The position numbers and the translations under genes were made by a program. Positions 36,114-44,867 of a stretch of 64,000 nucleotides of DNA are shown here, piece by piece (position 1 is the first letter of the stretch; each line of letters opens with the position of its first letter). The notes under the pieces were generated by a model. That model was not told the origin of the DNA and made no database searches. It saw only the letters and a list, made by a program, of their open reading frames with translations. The stretch is from positions 90,133-154,132 of the forward strand of contig NZ_JAHQZU010000008.1 of NCBI RefSeq assembly GCF_019061185.1. Reading direction: 5' to 3'. This DNA is from Paracoccus sp. Z118 (GTDB lineage Bacteria; Pseudomonadota; Alphaproteobacteria; Rhodobacterales; Rhodobacteraceae).

Positions 36114-37490
36114 TCAGAAATAGTCGATGCCGACCTGCAGCATCTCGTCGATCTCGCCCACATCGCCGGTCAGCGAGAAGACCAGCACGATGTCCCCCGC
36201 CTCGATCCGCAGGTCCGGCAGCGGCTTCACCAGCCGGTCGCCTTTCTGCACCGCGCCGATCAGCGCCCCGGCGGGCAGGGACAGATCCCCGATCAACTGC
36301 CCGGCGAAGCCGGAACTGGGCAGCACCTGCGCCTCGATCAGCTCGGCCTCGGCATCGCCGATGGAATAAAGGTCGCGCACCCGCCCGTGGCGGATGTGGC
36401 GCAGGATGGTGCTGACGGTCGCGGCGCGGGGGTCCACATAGGCGTCGATTCCCAGGGCCGCCCGCAGCGGGATCAGCGTCGGATCGTTCAGCAGCGAGAC
36501 CACCGTCCCCGCCCCGAGCGCCCGCGCCCGCACCGCGCCCAGGAGGTTGGTCTTGTCGTCCTGCGTCAGCATCATCACCGCATCGGCGCGGGCGACCCCC
36601 GCCTCGATCAGCAGCTCGGCGGACATTCCGTCGCCGTGCAGCACGACAACCTGCCGCAGCGTGTCGGCGGCGGCTTCGGCCTGCCGCCGGTCGCGCTCGA
36701 TCAGTTTGGCGTTCAGATGGGGCATCTTGCGGTCGATCTCCTGCGCGACGGCAAGGCCGACATGGCCGGCGCCGACGACGATCACCCGCTGCGGCAGCGC
36801 GGTCGGCTTGCCGAAGCGGTCGAGCGTGCGGTCCACCTGCTCGGCCGGGCAGACGACATAGATCTGGTCGCCCGCGAAAAGCTGGTCGGCGGGTTCGGGC
36901 GCGAACAGCCGCCCGCCCCGGCGCACGCCGACCACGACCGCCATGTTGTCGGCGAACATGTCGCCGAGCTGGCGCAGCGAGGCATGAAGGATCGGGCAAT
37001 CCTCGGTCAGCGACATGCCCAGCATCCAGACCTTGCCGCGCATGAAGGTTTCCACGTCGAAGGTCGCGGGGGCCTGAAGCCGCTGCATGGCGGCGCGCGC
37101 CACCTCGCGCTCGGGGCTGATGACGACGTCGATGGGCAGATGCGCGGTGCCATACATCCCCGCATAGCCGGGATCGAGATAGGACGCCGCCCGGATTCGG
37201 GCGATCTTGCGCGGCACCTGGAAGATCGAGTTGGCGACCTCGCAGGCGACGATGTTCACCTCGTCCGAGTGGGTGGCCGCGATCAGCAGGTCGCAATCGG
37301 CCGCCCCCGCCTCGGCCAGCACGTCGGGATGGCTGGCGAATCCGGTGACGCCCTGCACGTCCAGCATGTCGGTGGCGCGGCGGATCAGCTCCGCGTCGAG
37401 GTCGATGACGGTGATGTCGTTGCGCTCGCCGGCGAGATGCCGGGCGATCTGCCAGCCGACCTGGCCGGCGCCGCAGATGATGATCTTCAT
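36114..37490 (-). CDS. trkA: Trk potassium transporter regulatory subunit TrkA
   Basis: Cytosolic NAD-binding regulator of TrkH. 458 residues with two RCK modules, each a Rossmann domain and a TrkA-C domain. The first begins MKIIICGAGQVGWQIARHLAG; the second begins near 235 with VIVVGAGHVGLAVAQEI. DAVMMLTQDDKTNLL near 305 matches the family. Start is clear. It precedes trkH by 27 bases and belongs to the trkA-trkH-hfq-hflX block facing ntrX. Confidence 0.95.
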   Translation of the reverse strand: MKIIICGAGQVGWQIARHLAGERNDITVIDLDAELIRRATDMLDVQGVTGFASHPDVLAEAGAADCDLLIAATHSDEVNIVACEVANSIFQVPRKIARIRAASYLDPGYAGMYGTAHLPIDVVISPEREVARAAMQRLQAPATFDVETFMRGKVWMLGMSLTEDCPILHASLRQLGDMFADNMAVVVGVRRGGRLFAPEPADQLFAGDQIYVVCPAEQVDRTLDRFGKPTALPQRVIVVGAGHVGLAVAQEIDRKMPHLNAKLIERDRRQAEAAADTLRQVVVLHGDGMSAELLIEAGVARADAVMMLTQDDKTNLLGAVRARALGAGTVVSLLNDPTLIPLRAALGIDAYVDPRAATVSTILRHIRHGRVRDLYSIGDAEAELIEAQVLPSSGFAGQLIGDLSLPAGALIGAVQKGDRLVKPLPDLRIEAGDIVLVFSLTGDVGEIDEMLQVGIDYF

Positions 37491-37666
37491 GCCGGTCCTC
37501 CGTCTTGCGCAAGGCTTAGGCGGAATGGGGCGGGCGGGGCAATGGCGGCGATCGGCCGCGCCGCCTGCCGGGCATGATGACCGGCGGAGGGGAAGCTTCG
37601 CCGATCAACGCGAGGCATGGGGTCGCGGCACACAAGCCGAGAGGCGGGCGAAGCGCCCCGGCGGGC

Positions 37667-40117
37667 CTAGTTGCCCTGCAACGCCGCGTTCAGCGCCGCG
37701 GAGAGGGCGTCGTCGGGCGGCGCATCGGCGGGCGCGGCTGCGTCGCCGCCGGCCGACACCACCGATCCCGGCGTGCGCGGGGCCGCGTCGGGCAGGTTCT
37801 CGGCCGCGAGGATTTCGGCCACCGCCACAGCCTCGGCCTCTGCGGGCGTCATCGCCTCGGCCAGCGCGGCATCCAGACTGCCATTCGCCGGATCGGGGGA
37901 GCTCAGCAGCCCGCCGCCGCCATCGGGCACGTTGCGGACCGGGGCCGCGTCGGACACCGCCTGCGCCAGCGCCGCCGCCAGCGGGTCCGAGTCGCCGATC
38001 GAGACGATCTGCGGCACCGGGCCGCCGCCGTCCGGGCCGGTCGTGTCCAGCCCCTCGTTGGGCAGGCCCTCGTGGATCTCGGTCATCACCGCCGCCCAGA
38101 TCTCGGCCGGAAGCCCGCCGCCGGTTACGCCGGACATCTGGCTGTTGTCGTCGTAGCCCATCCACACGCCCGCCACGTATTGCTGTGTGAAGCCGATGAA
38201 CCACGCATCGCGATAGGACGAGGTGGTGCCGGTCTTGCCGGCCACGTCGCGGCCGCCGGGCAGGATCGCGCGCCGGCCGGTGCCGCTCTGCACCGCCTCG
38301 CGCATCATGGCGATCAGCTCGCTCGCCGCCTTGGGCGAGATCACCCGCGTTCCCATGCCCCCGACCTGACCCAGCAACGGCTGGTCATCCCCCTCGATCC
38401 GCAGCTCGACGAGGCCGTAGGGCCGGACCGAGGTGCCGCCGTTGCGGATGCCGGCGAAGGCGCCGGTCATTTCCAGCAGCGTCGTTTCCGACACGCCAAG
38501 GCCCAGCGACGGGCCCGAGGCGAGGTCGTGGGCGAAGCCGAAGTCGCGGGCCACGCGGCGCACGGCATCGCGGCCGACCGCCTCCTGCAGGCGGATGGTG
38601 GGGGTGTTGAGCGACTGCACCAGCGCGGTGGTCAGCGTCACCTCGCCCCGGAAGCGGCGGGTGTAGTTCTTGGGCGACCACGGGCCCGAGCCGCGCACGT
38701 TGATCGTCAGCGGCGCGTCCAGCACCATGCTGTCGGGACCGTAGCCCATGTCCAGCGCGGCGGCGAAGACGAACGGCTTGAACGCCGAGCCGGGCTGCCG
38801 CTTGGCCTGGGTCGCGCGGTTGAAGGTGCCGTTCACGGTGGTGTCGCGCCCGCCGATCATCGCCCTGACGGCCCCATCGGCCGACATGATGACCACCGCG
38901 GCTTCGGCCTTGGAGCCGTCCTTGACCTTCTCGTCGAACACCTTGGCCAGCGCCCGCTCGGCCGCGCGCTGGATGCGCTGGTCGAAGGTCGTCCTGATGG
39001 TCACGTCCTCGGTCGTCTCGGAGGTCAGGAAGCCGGGGCCGGATTCCATCACCCAGTCCGCGAAATAGCCGCCCGCGCGCGCTGCCGCCGCGCGGCTGAG
39101 CTGCGCAGGCTCGGCCTTCGCCTGGGCGTATTCGGCGTCGCTCAGATAGCCCTGCTGGTGCATCAGCGAAAGGATCACCGCTGCCCGTTCCTGCGCGCGG
39201 GTCAGGTTCGCCGTGGGCGCGAAGCGGGACGGCGCGACCAGCAGCCCGGCCAGCATCGCAGCCTCGGCGGCGTTCACCTCGGTCGCGGGCTTGCCGAAAT
39301 AGCGCTGGCTCGCGGCCTCGAACCCGCGCGCGCCGGCGCCGAGATAGCTGCGGTTCATGTAGATGTTGAGGATGTCCGCCTTGGAATACTTGGCTTCCAT
39401 CGCCATCGCATAGGGGACTTCCTTGACCTTGCGCCACAGCGAACTCTCGCGGCACTCGGCCTCAAACTCGGCCTCGGTTTTCCACCGGGTCGGATCGAAC
39501 GTCTCGCCAAGGCACAGCAGCTTGGCGACCTGCTGGGTGATGGTCGAGCCGCCGTGACCTTCCAGCGGGCCGCGGCCTTCGGACATGTTGATCTTGATGG
39601 CGCTGGCGATCCCCTGCGGATCGACGCCGAAATGCTTGTAGAAGCGCTTGTCCTCAGTCGCGACGACGGCGTTCTGCATCACCGGGGCGATGTTCTCGCC
39701 GTTGACCGTGCCGAAGGTCTCGCCCCGCCAGGCGAACACGCGGCCCTCTCGGTCCAGCATCGTGACCGACCCGCGCGCCCGGCCATCGAACAGCGCCTGC
39801 GGTTCGGGCAGGGTGGAATAGTAATAGCCCGAGGCGGCCAGCAGAATCAGCGCGACGGTCAGCCCCAAGCGCCAGACCGAGCCCCAGAGGACGCGCCATG
39901 TCAGCGACACGGCCCCGGTGACGCCGCGGGTGACGAAGTTGCCCCGCTTGCGGGGCTTCGGCTTGGTGGGCGTGGCGCGGCGCCGCGCCTCCTGTGGGGG
40001 AAGGCCGCCGCCTGAAGACCCGCCGCCCGCGGGCGGGGCCTTGCGGCGCGCGGGGCCGCTGCCTTCCGCATAACGCTTGTCGGCGACGATGCGCCGGGGG
40101 CCGGTTGGTTTTTTCAT
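37667..40117 (-). CDS. Penicillin-binding protein 1A (transglycosylase/transpeptidase)
   Basis: Class A PBP of 816 residues that polymerises and cross-links peptidoglycan. A basic cytosolic lead of about 75 residues precedes one membrane anchor (near 80-105, GLTVALILLAASGYYY). The glycosyltransferase domain has the catalytic Glu in VATEDKRFYKHFGVD near 154 and GGSTITQQVAK. The transpeptidase domain has the nucleophile Ser in PGSAFKPF near 443, the second motif SLNTPT and the KTG box AGKTGTTSSYRDAW near 625. The final 120 residues are Ala/Pro/Asp-rich and low complexity. The start MKKPTGPRR is used; upstream extensions lack a site. Divergent from amtB. Confidence 0.92.
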   Translation of the reverse strand: MKKPTGPRRIVADKRYAEGSGPARRKAPPAGGGSSGGGLPPQEARRRATPTKPKPRKRGNFVTRGVTGAVSLTWRVLWGSVWRLGLTVALILLAASGYYYSTLPEPQALFDGRARGSVTMLDREGRVFAWRGETFGTVNGENIAPVMQNAVVATEDKRFYKHFGVDPQGIASAIKINMSEGRGPLEGHGGSTITQQVAKLLCLGETFDPTRWKTEAEFEAECRESSLWRKVKEVPYAMAMEAKYSKADILNIYMNRSYLGAGARGFEAASQRYFGKPATEVNAAEAAMLAGLLVAPSRFAPTANLTRAQERAAVILSLMHQQGYLSDAEYAQAKAEPAQLSRAAAARAGGYFADWVMESGPGFLTSETTEDVTIRTTFDQRIQRAAERALAKVFDEKVKDGSKAEAAVVIMSADGAVRAMIGGRDTTVNGTFNRATQAKRQPGSAFKPFVFAAALDMGYGPDSMVLDAPLTINVRGSGPWSPKNYTRRFRGEVTLTTALVQSLNTPTIRLQEAVGRDAVRRVARDFGFAHDLASGPSLGLGVSETTLLEMTGAFAGIRNGGTSVRPYGLVELRIEGDDQPLLGQVGGMGTRVISPKAASELIAMMREAVQSGTGRRAILPGGRDVAGKTGTTSSYRDAWFIGFTQQYVAGVWMGYDDNSQMSGVTGGGLPAEIWAAVMTEIHEGLPNEGLDTTGPDGGGPVPQIVSIGDSDPLAAALAQAVSDAAPVRNVPDGGGGLLSSPDPANGSLDAALAEAMTPAEAEAVAVAEILAAENLPDAAPRTPGSVVSAGGDAAAPADAPPDDALSAALNAALQGN

Positions 40118-40377
40118 GCCTGCATCCTGCGGCCGTTCTCCGGCCCTTGTCGGGGACTTGATACAGCAACCGGCCCGGCTTGAGAACATCCGAGCGCGAT
40201 TGTGACCCACTCGTGACCTGCCCGATTGCGCGGCATTTTGCCGAAATTCTGCCGATCCGCCGGGCAGATGCGCGAACGAAGGTCGCCGCATCCCCCGCCC
40301 TGCTGGACCGGCGGCCCCGTCCTGCCGCCCTCATGAAGCCATGACGGGCGGCGCCCGAAGCAGATGGACGAGGTAAG

Positions 40378-41796
40378 ATGAGACACGAGCAATCCCTTCG
40401 GGCGGATCTTCGCACCTGGCTGGCGGTTCCGGCGCTGGTGCTGGCGCTGCTGTGGGCGGGCGGCGCGATCGCGCAGGAAGCGGCCGCGCCGGTGCCGGAC
40501 AAGGGCGACACCACCTGGGTCATGGTTTCGGCCATCCTCGTGATGATGATGACCATTCCCGGCCTCGCGCTGTTCTATGGCGGGCTGGTGCGGTCGCGGA
40601 ACGTGCTGTCGGTGCTCATGCAGGTGCTGACGGTGTTCTCCGTCATGTCGATCCTTTGGGTCGTCTTCGGCTATTCGCTGGCGTTCACCGGCGCGGCCGA
40701 CGCGACAAGCGCCGGACCGCTGACCCCGTTCATCGGCGGGCTGTCCAAGGCCTTCCTGGCGGGCGTCACCACCGATTCGCTCGCCGAGACGTTCTCGACG
40801 GGAGTCTTCATCCCGGAACTCGCCTTCGTCGCCTTTCAGATGGCCTTCGCCTGCATCGCCGCCTCGCTGATCGTCGGCGCCACGGCCGAGCGGATGAAGT
40901 TCCCCGCGATCCTGTGCTTCGTGGTGATCTGGTTCGTGTTGTCCTACCTGCCGATGGCGCACATGGTCTGGTGGTGGGGCGGCCCGAGCGCCTTTGACGC
41001 GCCGTCGGGCTATCTGTTCGGCCACGGCGCGCTGGATTTCGCAGGCGGCACCGTTATCCACATCAACGCCGGCATCGCCGGGCTGGTCGCGGCGTATGTC
41101 GCAGGCTCGCGCGTGGGCTACGGCAGAGAGCCGATGCCCCCGCACAACCTGACGATGACCCTGCTGGGCGGCTGCCTGCTGTGGGTCGGCTGGTTCGGCT
41201 TCAACGCCGGCTCCAACCTCGAAGCGAACGGGCTGACCGCGCTGGCGATCATCAACACCGCCGTCGCCACCAGCGCCGGGGTGCTGGCGTGGAGCTTTGC
41301 GGAATGGGCGACGCGCGGCCACCCCTCTCTGCTGGGCGGCGTGTCCGGCGCCATCGCCGGCCTCGTCGCGGTGACGCCCGCCGCCGGCTTCGCGGGACCG
41401 ATGGGGGCAATTGCGATTGGCCTGCTCTCGGGTCTCGTCTGCATGTGGTTCGTGGTGACGATGAAGTCGCGCGTCGGCATCGACGACAGCCTCGACGTGT
41501 TCGGCATCCACGGCGTGGGCGGGATCATCGGCGCGGTGCTGACCGGGGTCTTCGCGGCCCCGAGCCTCGGCGGCTCCGGCGTCTTCGACTATGCGACCGG
41601 CGCGGTGGGCGCCTACGACATGGCCGGGCAGGTCGGCACGCAGACGCTGGGCGTGGTGATCTGCATCGTCTGGTCGGGGATCGTGTCCTTCGCGGCGATC
41701 CATCTGGTCAGGGCGACCATCGGCCTGCGCGTCAGCACCACCGACGAGCGGCAGGGCCTCGACCTGACCACCCACGGCGAGAGCGCCTATAACTGA
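40378..41796 (+). CDS. amtB: Ammonium transporter
   Basis: 472-residue channel of the Amt/Rh family: signal peptide 1-32 (ending AIAQ), then about 11 helices. Conserved pore histidines sit in LPMAHMVWWWGG near 200 and in FGIHGVGGIIG near 379; ATAERMKFPA and FNAGSNLEANG are family landmarks. The usual glnK partner is not next to it: the neighbour upstream is the divergent PBP gene. A nitrogen-controlled promoter is expected, but no certain NtrC site or sigma54 promoter is seen in the 260 bases upstream. Ends at a hairpin terminator. Confidence 0.93.
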   Translation: MRHEQSLRADLRTWLAVPALVLALLWAGGAIAQEAAAPVPDKGDTTWVMVSAILVMMMTIPGLALFYGGLVRSRNVLSVLMQVLTVFSVMSILWVVFGYSLAFTGAADATSAGPLTPFIGGLSKAFLAGVTTDSLAETFSTGVFIPELAFVAFQMAFACIAASLIVGATAERMKFPAILCFVVIWFVLSYLPMAHMVWWWGGPSAFDAPSGYLFGHGALDFAGGTVIHINAGIAGLVAAYVAGSRVGYGREPMPPHNLTMTLLGGCLLWVGWFGFNAGSNLEANGLTALAIINTAVATSAGVLAWSFAEWATRGHPSLLGGVSGAIAGLVAVTPAAGFAGPMGAIAIGLLSGLVCMWFVVTMKSRVGIDDSLDVFGIHGVGGIIGAVLTGVFAAPSLGGSGVFDYATGAVGAYDMAGQVGTQTLGVVICIVWSGIVSFAAIHLVRATIGLRVSTTDERQGLDLTTHGESAYN

Positions 41797-41814
41797 GGAC
41801 GGGCGAGAAACGGG

Positions 41815-41848
41815 AAGGCCCGGCAGGCTGCCGGGCCTTCTGCGTTTC
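41815..41848. terminator. Terminator between amtB and polyprenyl synthase gene
   Basis: An 11-base stem AAGGCCCGGCA (41815-41825) pairs with TGCCGGGCCTT (41829-41839) across a GGC loop, followed by CTGCGTTT. Convergent genes on both sides can use it; the T-tract is weak. Confidence 0.7.
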
Positions 41849-41850
41849 GG

Positions 41851-42852
41851 TCAGGCGACGCGAGCCACCACGAAATCGGCCATCTCAGCCAGCAACTCGC
41901 GGATCGGATGCTCGGGCAGGGGGGCGAGCGCCGCCTTGGCGCGGCCCGCCCAGGCGACGGCATCGGCCCGCGCCGCGTCGATCGCGCCATGCCGGGCGAG
42001 GATCGCCAGCGCGCGGTCCAGATCGCCGTCCTGCTGGTCGCCGCGCTCGACCGTGCGCTGCCAGAAGGCCCGCTCGTCCGTATCGGCAACGGCGACGGCC
42101 TTGATGACCGGCAAGGTCAGCTTGCGCTCGCGGAAATCGTCGCCGACATTCTTGCCGATGGTGTCGGTCGCGCCGCCGTAATCCAGCACGTCATCGACGA
42201 TCTGGAACGCGATCCCCAGCGCATCGCCGTAATCATAGAGCGCCTTCACCTGCTCGTCCGTCGCGTCCGAGATCACGCCGCCCACCTCGGTCGCGGCCGA
42301 GAACAGCGCGGCCGTCTTGCCCCGCACGACCTGAAGATAGATCGATTCGTCGGTCCGCAGATCCTGCGCGGCGGTCAGCTGCAGCACCTCGCCTTCCGCG
42401 ATGGTGGCGGCGGCGTCCGAGAGAATTCGCATCACCGGCAGGTTCTCGGTATCCGTCATCAGCTGGAAGCTGCGCGCGAACAGGTAGTCGCCCACCAGCA
42501 CGCTGGACTTGTTGTCCCACAGCAGGTTCGCGGTGGGCCGCCCGCGCCGCTGCCGGCTTTCGTCCACCACGTCGTCATGCAGCAGGGTGGCGGTGTGGAT
42601 GAACTCGACCGTCGCGGCCAGCAGGTGGTGCTTGACGCCCTCGTAACCGCACAGCCGCGCCGCCGCGACGGTCAGCAGCGGCCGCAGCCGCTTGCCGCCG
42701 GCCTCGACCAGATGGGCCGTCACCTCGGGGATGCGGGGCGCGTGGCGGCTGACCATCCGCTCGCGGATCAGCGCGGTCACGGCGGCCATGTCCGCCTCCA
42801 GCAGCCGCGACAGCCGATCGAGCGGTTCGGCGACGTTGTTGTTCAGACCCAT
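41851..42852 (-). CDS. Polyprenyl diphosphate synthase (ubiquinone side chain)
   Basis: Condenses isopentenyl diphosphates to the long chain used for ubiquinone; in Paracoccus-type bacteria the chain is decaprenyl. 333 residues. First Asp-rich motif LLHDDVVDESRQRRG near 95, second QIVDDVLDYGG near 225, plus AGGKRLRPLL near 55. Which chain length it makes cannot be read reliably. The start MGLNNN follows AAAGGGGG; an ATG nine codons earlier has no good site. It is divergent from the DUF2007 gene. Confidence 0.92.
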   Translation of the reverse strand: MGLNNNVAEPLDRLSRLLEADMAAVTALIRERMVSRHAPRIPEVTAHLVEAGGKRLRPLLTVAAARLCGYEGVKHHLLAATVEFIHTATLLHDDVVDESRQRRGRPTANLLWDNKSSVLVGDYLFARSFQLMTDTENLPVMRILSDAAATIAEGEVLQLTAAQDLRTDESIYLQVVRGKTAALFSAATEVGGVISDATDEQVKALYDYGDALGIAFQIVDDVLDYGGATDTIGKNVGDDFRERKLTLPVIKAVAVADTDERAFWQRTVERGDQQDGDLDRALAILARHGAIDAARADAVAWAGRAKAALAPLPEHPIRELLAEMADFVVARVA

Positions 42853-42927
42853 GCGCGCACCCCCTTTGGGCTGTGCCATTGCCACGGCGTGGACAGTTTC
42901 GCAACCGCGCCTTAGCCTGCCTCGGCG

Positions 42928-43134
42928 ATGAAAGAGCTGCTGCGCACCACCGACGCGCTGACCATCATGCGCGCCGCCGACCTGCTGGCGGGCGAGGGGA
43001 TACCGGCGTTCCAGTTCGACCAGCACATGAGCGTGCTGGAAGGCTCGATCGGGGTGCTGCCGCGGCGGCTGATGGTGGCGGATCGCGACCTGTTCATGGC
43101 CCGCGCGATCCTGCGCGACCACGGCATCGCGTGA
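42928..43134 (+). CDS. DUF2007-type putative signal-transducing protein
   Basis: 68-residue protein with the DUF2007 consensus: MKELLRTTDALTIMRAADLL, then FDQHMSVLEGSIGVLPRRLMV and a short helical end. The family is described as a possible signal-transducing protein, function unknown; it commonly precedes a methyltransferase gene in Rhodobacterales, as here. The stop overlaps the GTG of the degenerate methyltransferase gene. Confidence 0.87.
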   Translation: MKELLRTTDALTIMRAADLLAGEGIPAFQFDQHMSVLEGSIGVLPRRLMVADRDLFMARAILRDHGIA

Positions 43135-43546
43135 CACGAACCGACGACTTCCTCGGCGGCAGGCTGCGGCTGACCCAACTGGCCATCGGCTATCGCGCGG
43201 GCACCGACGCGGTGATGCTGGCCGCCGCCTGTCCGGCCGAGCCGGGGCAGTCGGTGCTGGAGCTTGGCTGCGGGGCAGCGGCGGCGGCGGCGTTGTGGGG
43301 CAGGGCGGGGGATGTCGTCGTTCTGCCCGTCGCCTCTCGCCTCGGTGCCTTGGCCGCGCGGGTCGGCGTCTGCGGGCGCAGGGGTGCGGGGGGCTGTTGC
43401 GATTGCTCGCGCCTTTCGTTCTGCACGCAAATACTCAGCATCTGCGCGATGGAGAGGACCTGACGGCCGCGGCGCAGGCGATCCTGCGCCATGCTGCCGC
43501 ACTCGATCTGCGCCCGAAAGACGGTGACAAGCGCGGTTTTCTGTGA
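43131..43546 (+). pseudogene. Decayed TrmN6-like tRNA1(Val) methyltransferase
   Basis: Remnant of a tRNA1(Val) adenine-N6 methyltransferase or close relative. The intact N-terminus reads from GTG: TRTDDFLGGRLRL, GYRAGTDAVMLAAACPA, then motif I VLELGCGA. There the gene loses about 130 residues: the frame jumps to ALWGRAGDVVVLPVASR, which matches the far part of these enzymes. A second lesion follows in a run of six G (43388-43393). After it the family ending LLRLLAPFVLHAN, LRDGEDLTAAAQAILRHAAALDL continues in a different frame, as if one G had been lost. Both changes destroy the enzyme. The GTG overlaps the DUF2007 stop, the normal operon layout. Confidence 0.8.
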
Positions 43547-43587
43547 TGGATTCGTGACACTGACCATGAGAACAGGAGTGTCTATCC

Positions 43588-43752
43588 ATGTCCGTCGCCT
43601 CTCACGTCCAGGAATTGCGCAGGAAGCATCAAACCCTGTCCGATGCCGTCGAGCGCGCTCAACGCCAGCCCGGAACCGACGATCTGACCCTGACCGAGAT
43701 GAAGCGTGAGAAATTGCGCTTGAAGGAAGAGATCACGCGGCTGAGCCACTGA
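43588..43752 (+). CDS. YdcH/DUF465 family protein
   Basis: 54-residue protein: MSVASHVQELRRKHQTLSDAVE, then AQRQPGTDDL and KREKLRLKEEITRLS. This is the DUF465 helical-hairpin consensus, function unknown. AGGAGTG lies nine bases before the ATG. It follows the pseudogene by 41 bases and ends about 110 bases before a terminator. Predicted as two antiparallel charged helices. Confidence 0.88.
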   Translation: MSVASHVQELRRKHQTLSDAVERAQRQPGTDDLTLTEMKREKLRLKEEITRLSH

Positions 43753-43862
43753 GCGAGAGATCAGCCGAACCGCGTGAGGGTGCGCTCCGCACCGCCTTTC
43801 AGGAGTTGATCTTCGGATAATCCGTCCAGGAGACGACTTCGATGATCTGTCTTTAGAGGTTC

Positions 43863-43894
43863 GGGCCGGCGTTGATACGCCGGCCCTTTGTCTT
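43863..43894 (+). terminator. Terminator after ydcH-like gene
   Basis: Ten-base stem GGGCCGGCGT (43863-43872) with ACGCCGGCCC (43877-43886), loop TGAT, then TTTGTCTT. It is the only clear element in the 255 bases between this gene and phaB, apart from a GC-poorer stretch without open frames of interest. Confidence 0.8.
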
Positions 43895-44007
43895 GCACCG
43901 AAATCCGCGGCGTTCTGAAATGCCTAACGCCGATGCGGCGGAACGCCCGGCTCTCCCCTTCGGCGCGTCCGCATGGCGGGGCTTGTCGAAGAGGAGGCCG
44001 GCGAGAA

Positions 44008-44733
44008 TCAGGAGAAGAACTGCGCCCCGTTGGCGCTGATCGTCGATCCGGTGATGAACCCGGCATCATCGGCGGCAAGGAACACCACGCAGCGGGCGAT
44101 TTCCTCGGGCTCGCCCAGGCGGCCGACCGGGATCTGCGGGATGATGCGCTCCTTCAGCACCTTCTCGTCGATGGCGCGGACCATTTCCGTGCCGATATAG
44201 CCGGGCGCGATGACGTTGACGGTGATCCCCGCCCGCGCGCCTTCCTGCGCCAGCGCGCGGGTGAAGCCGATGTCGCCCGCCTTGGCGGCCGAATAGTTGG
44301 CCTGCCCGGCCTGACCCTTCTGCCCGTTCACCGAGCTGATGTTGATGACCCGGCCGAACTTGCGGTCGCGCATCCCGGACCAGACGCCGTGGGTCATGTT
44401 GAAGACGCCGGTCAGGTTGGTGTCGATCACTTCTTTCCACTGCTGCGGCGTCATCTTGTGGAACATCGCGTCGCGCGTGATCCCGGCGTTGTTGACCAGC
44501 ACCGCGACGGGACCAAGCTCGGCCTCGACCTTGCGGATGCCTTCGGCGCAGTCGTCGTAATCGGCGACGGACCATTTGAAGCTCTGGATTCCGGTCTCGT
44601 CCGTGAAAGCGCGGGCGGCGTCGTCATTGCCGGCATAGTTCGCGGCCACCTTGTAGCCGGCTTCCTTAAGCGCCTTGCTGATGGCGGCCCCGATGCCGCG
44701 TGTGCCACCGGTAACCAGCGCAACCTTGTCCAT
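44008..44733 (-). CDS. phaB: Acetoacetyl-CoA reductase (PHB synthesis)
   Basis: NADPH-dependent reductase of 241 residues that makes (R)-3-hydroxybutyryl-CoA for polyhydroxybutyrate. SDR motif TGGTRGIG near 8-15, NNAGITRDAMFHKM near 83, catalytic Ser in NISSVNGQKGQAGQANYSAAKAG with Tyr and Lys (YSAAK) near 150, and the PhaB-type end GAQFFS. Start and length are normal. The beta-ketothiolase gene phaA, its usual partner, is not in the neighbourhood: upstream lies the EAL gene and downstream a terminator region. It could be mistaken for a FabG, but NNAGITRDAMFHKM and GAQFFS point to PhaB. Confidence 0.9.
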   Translation of the reverse strand: MDKVALVTGGTRGIGAAISKALKEAGYKVAANYAGNDDAARAFTDETGIQSFKWSVADYDDCAEGIRKVEAELGPVAVLVNNAGITRDAMFHKMTPQQWKEVIDTNLTGVFNMTHGVWSGMRDRKFGRVINISSVNGQKGQAGQANYSAAKAGDIGFTRALAQEGARAGITVNVIAPGYIGTEMVRAIDEKVLKERIIPQIPVGRLGEPEEIARCVVFLAADDAGFITGSTISANGAQFFS

Positions 44734-44867
44734 GATGTTTTCTCCCTACAGTGCCGGATCGTTACGGAAAAAGGCTACTCAGGGAAATAAAATTGCGCAA
44801 TAGCCGCAGTGAATTCATGTTCCGCGTTGGCCGTTTCGGTCTGCCGGGAAGGTGGGTTGCCGCATTG

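Noticed and set aside
40118..40377. Sigma54 promoter before amtB
   Set aside because: No convincing GG-N10-GC pair with the right neighbours was found in the divergent region.
43601..43752. A frame on the plus strand inside the ydcH-like gene giving an alternative product (43491-43709)
   Set aside because: It crosses the pseudogene end and the true ydcH start; the DUF465 consensus fits the chosen frame.
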